DNA of 64,000 bases from CAZEHO01 sp964511945 (GTDB taxonomy: Bacteria; Actinomycetota; Acidimicrobiia; Spongiisociales; UBA11373), in assembly GCA_964511945.1 (NCBI GenBank), contig CAZEHO010000001.1, positions 1 through 64,000 of the forward strand. Reading direction: 5' to 3'. Positions 33,245-42,265 of the stretch are shown here, piece after piece (positions within the stretch are counted from its first letter, which is position 1; every line of letters starts with the position of its first letter). Position numbers and translations under genes: made by a program. The notes under the pieces were generated by a model that had not been told where the DNA came from, did no database searches, and saw only the letters and a program-made list of their open reading frames with translations.

Positions 33245-34264
33245 CTAGACAGGTGCCAGGAACTCGGCGAGACGTTCGATCAGGTCGACGACCCGGTTTG
33301 AGTAGCCCCATTCGTTGTCGTACCACGACAGCAGCTTGACCTTGTTGCCGCCGAGCACCTTGGTGGCCGGGGCGTCGAAGATGCTCGAGTACGGGTTCCC
33401 GATGATGTCGGTCGATACCAGGGGTGCCTCGGAGTACTGCAAGATGCCCTCGAGTGGTCCGTCGGTAGCCGCCGCCTTCATGGCGGCGTTGATCTCGCCG
33501 GCAGTGACATCCTTCTCCAGTTCCACGACCAGGTCGACGATGGAGCCGTCGGGCACCGGGACCCGCATGGCCATGCCGTCGAGCTTGCCGTTTAGTGCCG
33601 GCAGCACCTGGCCGACCGCCTTTGCGGCGCCGGTGGTGGTTGGGATGATGTTCTCGTTGGCGGCACGGCTGCGCCGGAAGTCCTTGTGCGGGACATCGGC
33701 AAGCCGCTGGTCGTTGGTGTAGGCGTGCACCGTGGTCATCACGCCTCGCTTGATCCCGAACGCCTCGTCGAGCACCTTGGCGACGGGAGCCAGGCAGTTG
33801 GTGGTGCACGAGGCATTCGAGACGATCAGATCGTCGGACTCGAGGTCGTCGTCGTTGACGCCGAGGACCACCGTCGCATCGAGTTCGTCCTTTGCCGGTA
33901 CGGTGAGGATGACCCGCTTGGCACCCGCTTCGAGATGTTGCGATACCGCCTCGCGGGTGCGGAACACGCCGGTCGACTCGATTACCACGTCGACTTCGAG
34001 TTCTTCCCAGGGGAGGTCGGCGGGATCGCGGACCGTCAGCAGCTTGGCACGATGGTTGCCGGCGACCAGGTCGCCGTTTTCGACGGTGACTTCACCGGGG
34101 AACACGCCCATCACGGTGTCGAACTGGAGTAGATAGGCGGTCATCTCCTCGTCGGCGAGGTCGTTGATGGCGACGATCTCGATACCACTGTCTTCGCGCT
34201 GGTTGATGACTCGGAACACCGAACGGCCGATGCGGCCGAATCCATTGATCGCTACCCGGGTCAT
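33245..34264 (-). CDS. gap: Glyceraldehyde-3-phosphate dehydrogenase, type I
   Basis: A 339-residue glycolytic/gluconeogenic enzyme. RVAINGFGRIGR at the start binds NAD(P). The catalytic motif SNASCTTNCLAP contains Cys153, and His180 is in TTVHAYTNDQ. WYDNEWGYSNRVVDL ends the protein. It overlaps the upstream GAPDH-like paralog by 4 bases, so the two are translationally coupled. All usual catalytic residues are present, so it should be active. Confidence 0.98.
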   Translation of the reverse strand: MTRVAINGFGRIGRSVFRVINQREDSGIEIVAINDLADEEMTAYLLQFDTVMGVFPGEVTVENGDLVAGNHRAKLLTVRDPADLPWEELEVDVVIESTGVFRTREAVSQHLEAGAKRVILTVPAKDELDATVVLGVNDDDLESDDLIVSNASCTTNCLAPVAKVLDEAFGIKRGVMTTVHAYTNDQRLADVPHKDFRRSRAANENIIPTTTGAAKAVGQVLPALNGKLDGMAMRVPVPDGSIVDLVVELEKDVTAGEINAAMKAAATDGPLEGILQYSEAPLVSTDIIGNPYSSIFDAPATKVLGGNKVKLLSWYDNEWGYSNRVVDLIERLAEFLAPV

Positions 34265-35289
34265 GCGCCCGCACCTTCCTTGTCGAATGCCGACATCTTC
34301 TCCATGACTTCGAGCGCTCTGGCGGCGTAGCCCCAGCCGTTGTCGAACCAGATCACCGACTTCACCATCGTGCCGTCCATTACCAGAGTGGCAAGTCCGT
34401 CGAAGATGGCGGAGTGCGGGTTTCCGATGACGTCGCTGGAAACGATCGGTTCATCGGTGTATTCGATCACCGAACTGCCGACCGCAGCCTTGCGAACGAC
34501 CTCGTTGATCTCCTCGGCCGATGCCGACCGCTTCAGGAACATCACCAGATCGACGTTGGAGCCGTCGGGTACCGGCACGTTGAGTGCCATGCCCGCGAGC
34601 TTGCCCCGCAACTGCGGCAGCACACCGGCGATGATCTCCGGCGAGTTGGTGTCGGCCGGGATGATGTTTTCGGCGGCGGAGCGACTGGTCCGCAACCCGG
34701 TGCCGGGGACGTCTCCGAGCCGATGCTCGTTCGTGAAGGCGTGGACGGTGGTGAACATGGCCGTCTCGATCCCGAACTCGGCATCGAGGATGCGCAGCAC
34801 CGGGGCCACCGCGTTCGAGGTGTTCGAACCGAGGGCGATCATCAGGTCGCTCGGATCGAGGACGTGATCGTTGACACCCATGATCAGGGTGTCCATCTCG
34901 CCCGGGTTCTCCGGCGTTGACGCCAGGATCACTCGCTTGGCGCCGCTCTGGAGGTGCCGCCGCAGATTGGCGGCATCACGATGCTTCCGGGTCGCCTGGA
35001 GCACGATGTCCACGCCGAGTCCGGTCCAGTCCACGTCGCCCGGATCGGCGATCTGGAGCATCGGGATCACATCGCCGGCCACCGACAGGTTGCCGTTCTC
35101 GTCGAGATCGACCTCCTTCGGGTAACGGCCGAAGACGGTGTCGTACTTGAGCAAGTACACGAGCGCCTTGGGGTCTGCGATGTCCACGATGGCGTTGACA
35201 TCGATGTCCGGGTGCTCGTCGAGTTGTCTGAAAACGTTACGGCCGATTCGGCCGAAGCCGAACAACCCCACGCGGGTCTTTCCCGCCAT
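34261..35289 (-). CDS. GAPDH-like paralog without the catalytic cysteine
   Basis: A 342-residue protein with the full GAPDH fold: VGLFGFGRIGRNVFRQLD at the start and WFDNGWGYAARALEVME at the end. The active-site region reads GSNTSNAVAP, where the active paralog has ASCTTNCLAP, so the catalytic cysteine is Asn156 and the second cysteine is Ala160. His183 (TTVHAFTNEH) remains. The usual STG motif near residue 100 is also replaced (QATRKHRD). It cannot form the normal thioester. It precedes gap with a 4-base overlap, so it may form mixed tetramers or act as a regulator. GGGAG lies 8 bases before the chosen ATG. Confidence 0.9.
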   Translation of the reverse strand: MAGKTRVGLFGFGRIGRNVFRQLDEHPDIDVNAIVDIADPKALVYLLKYDTVFGRYPKEVDLDENGNLSVAGDVIPMLQIADPGDVDWTGLGVDIVLQATRKHRDAANLRRHLQSGAKRVILASTPENPGEMDTLIMGVNDHVLDPSDLMIALGSNTSNAVAPVLRILDAEFGIETAMFTTVHAFTNEHRLGDVPGTGLRTSRSAAENIIPADTNSPEIIAGVLPQLRGKLAGMALNVPVPDGSNVDLVMFLKRSASAEEINEVVRKAAVGSSVIEYTDEPIVSSDVIGNPHSAIFDGLATLVMDGTMVKSVIWFDNGWGYAARALEVMEKMSAFDKEGAGA

Positions 35290-35372
35290 GCGTGAAACTC
35301 CCATCGTTGGTACTGCGACAGGATACGTTGCACTGGGACCGTTTCCACAGGGACCTGATACCGTGCTACGCC

Positions 35373-36509
35373 ATGCCATTCGCCCTTCCTGACCCCGATC
35401 TGGCGGCTGCGCTGTTGCGAGGTCGCGATGACGTCGATGGGTTGTTCTCGGAGGCCCGGAGGCTGCGCGATGACGGCAGAGGGCGCACGGTCTCGTACTC
35501 TCGGAAGGTATTCGTTCCGCTGACCACCATGTGCCGCGACACGTGCGCCTACTGCACTTTCGTGAAGCCGCCGGGGGCCGGAGGCCAGTACCTCACACCG
35601 GAGGACGTGCTCGCCATCGTTCGCGCCGGCGAACGGCATCGCTGTACCGAGGCATTGTTCACCCTCGGCGACCGGCCCGAGGATCGATGGCCGCAGGCCG
35701 CCGAGTTCCTGGCGTCACAGGGCTGCGCTTCGACCATCGACTACGTCGCGCGGATGACCGAGATGGTCGTCGCTGAGACCGGCCTCTTCCCGCACGCCAA
35801 CCCGGGAATCATGTCTGTGGAGGACCTGCGGCGGCTTCGGCCCTCAAACCCATCGATGGGTCTGATGCTGGAGAACGTCTCTCCGCGGCTCATGGAACCA
35901 GGGATGCCGCATCACGATTGCCCGGATAAGGATCCGGCGCTGCGTCTCGGGACGATACGGGCGGCCGCCACCGCACGGGTGCCGTTTACGACCGGCGTTC
36001 TTGTCGGGATCGGAGAGACCCCCGAGGAACTGGTCGACAGCCTGTTCACCATCGCCGATGTGGCCCGCCTCGGGCACATCCAGGAGGTGATCGTCCAGAA
36101 CTTCCGGGCGAAGGCAGACACCCGCAAGCGACGCGATGCCGAGCCGACCGTAGCCTACGTTTCCCGCGTTGTTGCCGTCGCCCGCTGGATCCTGGGTGCC
36201 GAGATGAACCTGCAGGTGCCGCCGAACCTGACTGAACGGTTCGAGGTCTACCTCGACGCCGGGATCAATGACTGGGGCGGGGTCTCGCCGGTCACGATCG
36301 ACTGGGTGAACCCCGAGGCTCCGTGGCCGCATCTCGAGGAACTCCGGGCGCGGACCGAGGCGGCCGGGTTCGCCCTGAGGCCTCGCCTGCCGGTGTACCC
36401 GGAGTACGTCACCCCGGATTGGATCGATCCCGGGTTGCTTTCGCCCCTCATGGCTGCAGCCGACGACGACGGGTACGCTCGCAGCCCTCAGATGGAGAAA
36501 CTGCGGTGA
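35373..36509 (+). CDS. cofG: FO synthase subunit CofG
   Basis: Radical SAM enzyme, 378 residues, that with CofH makes 7,8-didemethyl-8-hydroxy-5-deazariboflavin (FO), the chromophore of coenzyme F420. The cluster motif is CRDTCAYC (Cys54, 58, 61). VPLTTMCRDTCAYCTFVKP, GMPHHDCPDKDPALRLGTI and PFTTGVLVGIGET are typical. The ATG is 8 bases after TACCGT (35359-35364). In mycobacteria CofG and CofH are fused as FbiC; here they are separate, overlapping genes. Confidence 0.94.
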   Translation: MPFALPDPDLAAALLRGRDDVDGLFSEARRLRDDGRGRTVSYSRKVFVPLTTMCRDTCAYCTFVKPPGAGGQYLTPEDVLAIVRAGERHRCTEALFTLGDRPEDRWPQAAEFLASQGCASTIDYVARMTEMVVAETGLFPHANPGIMSVEDLRRLRPSNPSMGLMLENVSPRLMEPGMPHHDCPDKDPALRLGTIRAAATARVPFTTGVLVGIGETPEELVDSLFTIADVARLGHIQEVIVQNFRAKADTRKRRDAEPTVAYVSRVVAVARWILGAEMNLQVPPNLTERFEVYLDAGINDWGGVSPVTIDWVNPEAPWPHLEELRARTEAAGFALRPRLPVYPEYVTPDWIDPGLLSPLMAAADDDGYARSPQMEKLR

Positions 36510-38368
36510 TTACGTTCTGCCGACTCCGGCCCGCCACGACCGTCGGTTCCGCCTGGGCGGAGGCGCAGCGGGCGGAGGGCAGCACCACCGCGGACGTGGC
36601 ATCGCCGACGTCGAGCGATTTGGCGGCGATCACCGGTGCCGGGTTGCTCCCGGTTGCAACGGATCCTGCTGCTGCTGCGGCGGCGTGGGTCGTGGATCCG
36701 GCCGATGCTTTGGAACTCGCTGCCGGTGGCACTCCCTGGTGGCAGATCACGGTTCACCATCGAGGCCGTCGCACCGCCGTGATCGACGCGTTGGCGCGCA
36801 GCGGCGCCGCCTTCCTCCGCACCGGGAGAAGCAGGGTGGCGGAGGCAGTGGAGATCTGCAGGCTCCCCGGCATAGCGGCGTCGGTGTCGGTGTTCGTTGA
36901 TTCGGTCGACGATGCCGTGGTCGCGGTCGGGGCCGGGGCGACCGATCTCCTGTTGCGAGCGTGGGCGACCGACGACATCGGGCGCCTCCGCGATGCGCTC
37001 GCGGTGCGGCTTGTGGAACGCAGCGGTCTTCCGGTGGGAATCCGGATCGATGAGGTTCGGAGGACTCTTGAGCCGGCCCAGTTCACGGCGTACCTGCGTC
37101 AGGTCGATGGTGCAGGGACCGTCCGACCTGCGGGGGAGTGGGCTCCGGGCAAGGACCTTCAGCCACCGGTGCCCACCCGACGGATCTCGGCGGCATGGAC
37201 CGACCCGGCGTGGTTGGAGGCCTCACCGGAGCCGGATCTCAGCCGGATGCGCGCCGCCATCTCCGGCCCGCTCGAACGGGCGCTCGATGGCTCTCCTCCG
37301 AGCCGTGACGAGATCGAGGCCCTCTTCGGTGCCCGCGGGCTCGAGGTCGAAGCAATCGCTGCCGTCGCCGATGCGCTGCGAGAGCGGGCGGTCGGCGATC
37401 GCGTCACTTACGTGGTGAACCGGAACATCAACTACACCAACCAGTGCACCTACCGCTGCGGATTCTGTGCGTTCTCCAAGGGCCCACGGTCGCTCAATCT
37501 GCGCGGCGAGCCGTATCTCCTGGAGACCCACGAAGTTGCCCGCAGGGCCGCCGAGGCCTGGGAGCGAGGGGCCACCGAGGTCTGTCTGCAAGGTGGGATC
37601 CCCCCGTCGTTCACCGGCGACTTCTACGTCGAGGTGGTTCGGGCGGTGAAGGCGGCAGCCCCCGAGATCGACATTCACGGGTTCACCCCGCTCGAGGTGT
37701 GGCAGGGTGCCGAGACCCTCGGACTGACGATCATCGAGTTCCTGACCCGTTTGCGCGACGCCGGGCTCGGCACGCTGCCCGGCACCGCTGCAGAGATCCT
37801 CGACGACCGGGTTCGGGAGCACCTGTGCCCCGACAAGATCCGGACGGCCCAGTGGGCGGAGGTGATGCTGGCGGCCCACGACCTCGGCCTCCACTCCACC
37901 GCCACGATCATGTTCGGGCATATCGACGATCCTGCGGCGTGGGCCAACCACCTCGAGGTGATTCGGGCGATTCAGCGGCGGACCGGTGGTTTCACCGAGT
38001 TCGTTCCGCTGCCGTTCGTCCACATGGGTGCTCCGATCTACCTCCAGGGCCGGGCGCGACCGGGTCCGACCTGGGACGAAGTCGTCAAGATCCACGCGGT
38101 GGCCCGGATTGCGTTCGACGGGCTGATCCCGAACATCCAGGCATCATGGGCGAAGCTCGGGCTTGAGGGCGGCGCTGCACTGCTCGGTGTCGGGTGCAAC
38201 GACATGGGCGGCACGCTGATGGACGAGAACATCTCCCGGGCCGCCGGTGCCGCTCACGGCGAGCTGGCCTCACCCCATGACATCGAAGCCGCGATCATCT
38301 CCGCGGGGCGCACTCCGGCGCGGCGGAGGACCCGATACGAGATGGTGACTGCAGCCTCGGAGGCGTGA
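36506..38368 (+). CDS. cofH: FO synthase subunit CofH with a novel N-terminal domain
   Basis: A 620-residue protein if translated from the GTG that overlaps the cofG stop. Residues about 248-620 are CofH: VVNRNINYTNQCTYRCGFC holds the CxxxCxxC cluster (Cys314, 318, 321), followed by EVCLQGGIPPSFTGDFY and PGTAAEILDDRVR. Residues 1-245 match nothing I know. They are alanine-rich with a predicted alternating helix/strand pattern (VAVGAGATDLLLRAWA, LPVGIRIDEVRR). An internal ATG at 37247 would give a normal-length CofH, but then 740 bases of coding-like frame would be unexplained. The gene ends flush against the convergent lipoprotein gene. Confidence 0.88.
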   Translation: MITFCRLRPATTVGSAWAEAQRAEGSTTADVASPTSSDLAAITGAGLLPVATDPAAAAAAWVVDPADALELAAGGTPWWQITVHHRGRRTAVIDALARSGAAFLRTGRSRVAEAVEICRLPGIAASVSVFVDSVDDAVVAVGAGATDLLLRAWATDDIGRLRDALAVRLVERSGLPVGIRIDEVRRTLEPAQFTAYLRQVDGAGTVRPAGEWAPGKDLQPPVPTRRISAAWTDPAWLEASPEPDLSRMRAAISGPLERALDGSPPSRDEIEALFGARGLEVEAIAAVADALRERAVGDRVTYVVNRNINYTNQCTYRCGFCAFSKGPRSLNLRGEPYLLETHEVARRAAEAWERGATEVCLQGGIPPSFTGDFYVEVVRAVKAAAPEIDIHGFTPLEVWQGAETLGLTIIEFLTRLRDAGLGTLPGTAAEILDDRVREHLCPDKIRTAQWAEVMLAAHDLGLHSTATIMFGHIDDPAAWANHLEVIRAIQRRTGGFTEFVPLPFVHMGAPIYLQGRARPGPTWDEVVKIHAVARIAFDGLIPNIQASWAKLGLEGGAALLGVGCNDMGGTLMDENISRAAGAAHGELASPHDIEAAIISAGRTPARRRTRYEMVTAASEA

Positions 38369-39790
38369 TCAGCGCGGCGCCGTCACCGGGGCGACATCGT
38401 CGCCGAGAGCTTCGACTCGGTGGCGCAGGGAGATTTCGATCCAGTCCGCAGCAATCGGCCACGGTCCGGTGAGCGGGGCGAGAGACGCTGTCGGGCCGGC
38501 GATCTCCAGGTTCACCTCGATGAGGGTGCCGTCGGATTCGATCACCCACGCGTTGAGGGTTGTCAGTTCGGTGCCGCGGAGCGGTGCTCCGAGTGCCGCC
38601 GCCAGCTGATCGATGTCACCCGGGTACCCGAGCAGGCTGCCGAAGGACGTGGTGCTGAGCCGGGCCGGCTCCCTCTCGAGGATCGAGGCCAGGCCTGCTG
38701 CCTCGAGGTCCAGCGGCCAGGCCGGACACCAACCGAGGAGGGCGGCGTCCATCGCGTTGATCAATCCCGCTGCCGCCCAGTCACCCGCAGGCTCCCTCGT
38801 CCAGTGCAGGGCTCCGACCCTGACGAACTCCCGTCCGGCAATGCCTTCGGCGGTGCCGACCTCGACCAGGCACGTCAGATCGGATCCGGAGCTGCGACCG
38901 CGAGCCCGAACGGTGAGCACGGTGTCGAAACCGGCGGTGGCTTCGAGTTTGAGGTCGAATGCTGCAGCGTCCGGTTGCTGGGTCGGGGAGATGACCGGCG
39001 GGGCGGCGGTGCCGCCGAGCAGCGCCGCGATGATTCCCGAGGCCGCCTCCTCAGCAAGGTAATGGGTTGCCACCCGGCGGTCCTCGCCCGGAGCGGCAAT
39101 CGACGTCATCACAACGAGGCGGCCGAGCCGCATGACGATCGCGGTTTCGGTTACCGATGTGCGTTCCATGATCAACCCGATCGCTTCGTCGCCGAGGCCG
39201 TCGACCGGGAATTCGGAGATGGTGGTCACCGGTGCGGCGCCGATCCGGATCGGCCCGACACCCTTGGCCACGTCACCGGCCGCATCGAGCAGATAGCTGT
39301 GGGCGGTTCCATCGTCCGGGAGCAAATCGATCCAGATGTGAGCGGTGCCGGCATCAATCGGATAGGTTGCGGCGATCCCGCCGATGCGTCCGTAGACGAC
39401 CACGTCGTCTGCCTCATCGCTGCGGTCGGGGCTGGCACCGGCGATGAGTGCGTCGTTGGAACGGTCCTCGATCTCCGCCGGTCCGGTTGCTCCGGGAATC
39501 GATGCCGGCAGCAGTGTCTCGAGCCGGGAGACATCGATGGCGGCTGCGGTCACATCGGGCAGGACGGACTGCGGCTGCTCTGGGGCGACGCTCGTGGTCG
39601 TCGACGTGGTGGTCGGAGCCGCCGCAGCCAGTGGGTCCGCCTCGGGAACGGTGGACGCCGCAAGCGGGGGAGTGAATGTGGTCGGTGCCGCGCCGGGAAG
39701 GACGCCCGAGGCGCCGCTACAGCCGGCGGCGACGAATGCCGCAGCTGCGACGAACCAAGCGGTTCGCCGGAGAGAGGATATGGAGCTCAC
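38369..39790 (-). CDS. Large lipoprotein, unknown function
   Basis: A 473-residue secreted protein. The N-terminus LRRTAWFVAAAAFVAAGCSG is a lipoprotein signal with lipobox AAGC. A Thr/Pro/Ala-rich linker of about 60 residues follows, then roughly 400 residues with two segments that look like repeats of one fold (AAVTAAAIDVSRLETLLP and later ALLGWCPAWPLDLE), but I see no recognised domain. The GTG start at 39790 has AGGGG upstream. It is 38 bases downstream of the membrane-protein gene on the same strand, so the pair may form an envelope unit. Confidence 0.75.
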   Translation of the reverse strand: MSSISSLRRTAWFVAAAAFVAAGCSGASGVLPGAAPTTFTPPLAASTVPEADPLAAAAPTTTSTTTSVAPEQPQSVLPDVTAAAIDVSRLETLLPASIPGATGPAEIEDRSNDALIAGASPDRSDEADDVVVYGRIGGIAATYPIDAGTAHIWIDLLPDDGTAHSYLLDAAGDVAKGVGPIRIGAAPVTTISEFPVDGLGDEAIGLIMERTSVTETAIVMRLGRLVVMTSIAAPGEDRRVATHYLAEEAASGIIAALLGGTAAPPVISPTQQPDAAAFDLKLEATAGFDTVLTVRARGRSSGSDLTCLVEVGTAEGIAGREFVRVGALHWTREPAGDWAAAGLINAMDAALLGWCPAWPLDLEAAGLASILEREPARLSTTSFGSLLGYPGDIDQLAAALGAPLRGTELTTLNAWVIESDGTLIEVNLEIAGPTASLAPLTGPWPIAADWIEISLRHRVEALGDDVAPVTAPR

Positions 39791-39828
39791 GGGACCCCTG
39801 TCGCCCGGCGGTGCAGTGAGTTGAGGGG

Positions 39829-41049
39829 TCAGCCCTGGCGGTGGATCGAGCTGCGGGGAGCCCAGCCCTCGACGGTCTCGTCGGCGGCGACGTGCACCCA
39901 CTCACCGGCTTCCCGTCGAGCGAGATACCAATTACCCGGCTGGAGCACCGCGACCACCCGGGTCGGCTCCTGCAGGTCGAGGACCTCGACCGGGCTCATC
40001 ACGTAGCACCAGTAGGGGTTGGCGGCGGCTGCCGGGGCGCCGGCGACCGGGCCGGCCACAGGCTGTGCGACCGGTTGCGGTGCCGGTTGGGTGGCCTGGT
40101 CGAGTGAGGTGTCGAAGGGGGTCGGCGCATCCTCGTTGCCGATCGGCTGCTGCGCGGTGAGCCTCTCCCGCGGGGCGGCCTCCTGATCGGCGATCGACCG
40201 CTGTCGGGCACTCTCCTGTGACCGCTCCGCAGAACGCCGCTCTCGGTCTGCCGCTCGGCGAGCCCGATCCTCATCGCGGTGCTGGCGCTCTTCCTGTTTC
40301 AGCATGCGTGCTTCCTCACGCTGCTCACGGCGTTCTTCCGATGCGTAGCGGCGCCGCTCGAACCACCCGAGGCCGGATTTGAGCCGGAGCAGGTAGGCCG
40401 CGAGCGCTCCGATGATGGCTGCACCGAGTACCGCGATCAGCGCCGAGATGTACGACAGCTGCAGCCGTCCGAACTGCTGGCCGAGGACCGCACCACCGAT
40501 CCCGGTCGCGATGCCGGCGAGCGAAGCGGCTACCCATGAATAGCGCCTTCGCGAAGCCACCGACGCCAGCTGCCCGGTGAGTCCTCCGAGTGCCAGCCCG
40601 AGCCCGGTGATGCCGGTGAGTGTTGCCAGCGGCAGCTTGCCCCCGACCCGGACCCACGCCTCGGCGACACAGTTGTCGGTGGTGCCGCGCAGCCGGAACA
40701 ACCCGACACCGTAAGGGGAGATGGCGGCGAGGTCGATCGAGGCCGTGAACTCGTTCTGAGTGGGCCCATACGCAGTGGTTCCCTCATCGACGCGCACCGA
40801 CGCGAGTTTGAGTTCCACGCTGACGTTGCGAGTTCCCTTTTCGTCGGTCCCGTGGAACGTGAGGATGTCCTCGACGGTCAGTTCGAGCGGTGAGGCGAGC
40901 GAGTCGATCCGCTCGACCTCGACGCCGTTGACCGAAGCGGTGCACGGTCCGGCCACCGTGGCGGCCGCCGGAGCGGCGCTGAACAGCAGCAGGATGCCGA
41001 CTGCGAGCACCATCCGGAGCACGCGAAAACCCAACCTCTTGGAGGTCAT
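39829..41049 (-). CDS. Secreted/membrane protein with charged coiled coil, unknown function
   Basis: A 406-residue protein. A signal peptide (VLAVGILLLFSAAPAAAT) precedes an extracellular domain of about 120 residues with two cysteines. Three hydrophobic helices lie at about residues 140-215. They are followed by a highly charged helix rich in Arg and Glu (ERREQREEARMLKQEERQHR), a proline-rich linker and a C-terminal SH3-like stretch (AVLQPGNWYLARREAGEWV). No family is recognised. A TATCGT box 7 bases before the ATG suggests a leaderless start. It is divergent from trmD. Confidence 0.75.
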   Translation of the reverse strand: MTSKRLGFRVLRMVLAVGILLLFSAAPAAATVAGPCTASVNGVEVERIDSLASPLELTVEDILTFHGTDEKGTRNVSVELKLASVRVDEGTTAYGPTQNEFTASIDLAAISPYGVGLFRLRGTTDNCVAEAWVRVGGKLPLATLTGITGLGLALGGLTGQLASVASRRRYSWVAASLAGIATGIGGAVLGQQFGRLQLSYISALIAVLGAAIIGALAAYLLRLKSGLGWFERRRYASEERREQREEARMLKQEERQHRDEDRARRAADRERRSAERSQESARQRSIADQEAAPRERLTAQQPIGNEDAPTPFDTSLDQATQPAPQPVAQPVAGPVAGAPAAAANPYWCYVMSPVEVLDLQEPTRVVAVLQPGNWYLARREAGEWVHVAADETVEGWAPRSSIHRQG

Positions 41050-41158
41050 GGGCCGACGATACCAACACTCGGCGTGTGATCGTGGGACTGAGGAGTAGGG
41101 TGACGGCCACGGTGGGTGTTATCCGCTCGCCAATCCGGCCGCGTCCCGGGACGCTCTC

Positions 41159-41851
41159 ATGCAGATCCATATCGTCACCCTGTTCCCCGATTTCTTCCGA
41201 TCGCCGCTGCAGGTGAGCATTGTCGGGCGGGCGATTGACGATGGATTGCTCGAGGTCCGGCTCGTGGATTTGCGCGAGCACGGGCTCGGGCCTCATCGCC
41301 AGGTCGACGATGCTCCGTTCGGCGGTGGTCCGGGAATGGTGCTGATGATCGAGCCCCTGGCAGGGGCGCTCGAACCACTGGAGGGCACCCATCGTGTTCT
41401 CCTCACCCCGGCGGGAACTCCACTCGACCAGAATGTCGTCGACCGGTTCGCCGGCCTGGAGGCGCTCACACTGGTGTGCGGCCGGTTCGAAGGGGTCGAT
41501 GAGCGGGTCACCGAACACTTCATCGATGAAGAGATCTCGATCGGCGATTACGTACTGGCAGGGGGAGAGGTGGGCGCGCTCGCGATCATCGAAGGAGTCG
41601 CCCGGCTGATCCCCGGAGTCGTCGGCAATCCGGCTTCGATCGAATCGGAGAGCTTCCGTGATGGGTTCCTCGAGGAGCCACACTTCACGCGCCCAGCGGA
41701 GTTCCGGGGATGGCGGGTGCCGGACATCCTGTTGTCGGGGGACCATGGCCGGGTCGAGGAGTGGCGGGCACAGCAGCGCCGGCAACGTACGGCACAGCGC
41801 CGTCCCGATCTTCTCGAAGAAGATTTCCCACTCGCCTCAGACGGCGAGTAG
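41159..41851 (+). CDS. trmD: tRNA (guanine37-N1)-methyltransferase TrmD
   Basis: A 230-residue SPOUT methyltransferase that makes m1G37 in tRNA and prevents frameshifting. The start MQIHIVTLFPDFF, the loop DDAPFGGGPGMVLMIEPL, the knot LVCGRFEGVDERV and EISIGDYVLAGGEVGALAII are diagnostic. It restarts the rimM-trmD-rplS order after an inserted block. The 41050-41158 gap holds a TAGGGT box near 41096 and an inverted gtcccgggac. Confidence 0.98.
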   Translation: MQIHIVTLFPDFFRSPLQVSIVGRAIDDGLLEVRLVDLREHGLGPHRQVDDAPFGGGPGMVLMIEPLAGALEPLEGTHRVLLTPAGTPLDQNVVDRFAGLEALTLVCGRFEGVDERVTEHFIDEEISIGDYVLAGGEVGALAIIEGVARLIPGVVGNPASIESESFRDGFLEEPHFTRPAEFRGWRVPDILLSGDHGRVEEWRAQQRRQRTAQRRPDLLEEDFPLASDGE

Positions 41852-41902
41852 ACTGCCCCGGCCGGACGCCGTCCGTCCGCGCTCTCATCTAGAGGTTTTC
41901 CG

Positions 41903-42247
41903 ATGAACACGCTTGATCAGGTTGAAGCCGCGTTCCTGCGCGATGACATTCCGGAGTTCGGTCCCGGCGACACGGTTCGTGTCCACGTCCGGGTCGTCGA
42001 AGGCGGGCGCGAGCGCGTCCAGGTGTACGAGGGTGTCGTGATCGCCCGCAGTGGCGGTGGCTTGCGAGAGAGTTTCACTGTTCGCAAAGTCAGCTTCGGC
42101 ATCGGGGTGGAGCGGATCTTCCCGCTGCACGCCCCGATCATCCAGAGGATCGAGGTCGTGCGGCGCGGCGATGTGCGCAGGGCGAAGCTCTACTACCTCC
42201 GCGATCGGGTCGGCAAGGCCACCCGCATCAAGGAGAAGCGCGACTAG
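41903..42247 (+). CDS. rplS: Ribosomal protein bL19
   Basis: A 114-residue 50S protein that sits near the 30S interface. DTVRVHVRVVEGGRERVQVYEGVVI and VRKVSFGIGVERIFPLHAPII are diagnostic. Standard length and position after trmD. A TAGACT box overlaps the trmD stop codon and could drive an internal transcript with a short leader. Copy B of the dispersed element follows the stop by 18 bases. Confidence 0.98.
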   Translation: MNTLDQVEAAFLRDDIPEFGPGDTVRVHVRVVEGGRERVQVYEGVVIARSGGGLRESFTVRKVSFGIGVERIFPLHAPIIQRIEVVRRGDVRRAKLYYLRDRVGKATRIKEKRD

Positions 42248-42265
42248 TGCCCCGACCGGGAAGTC

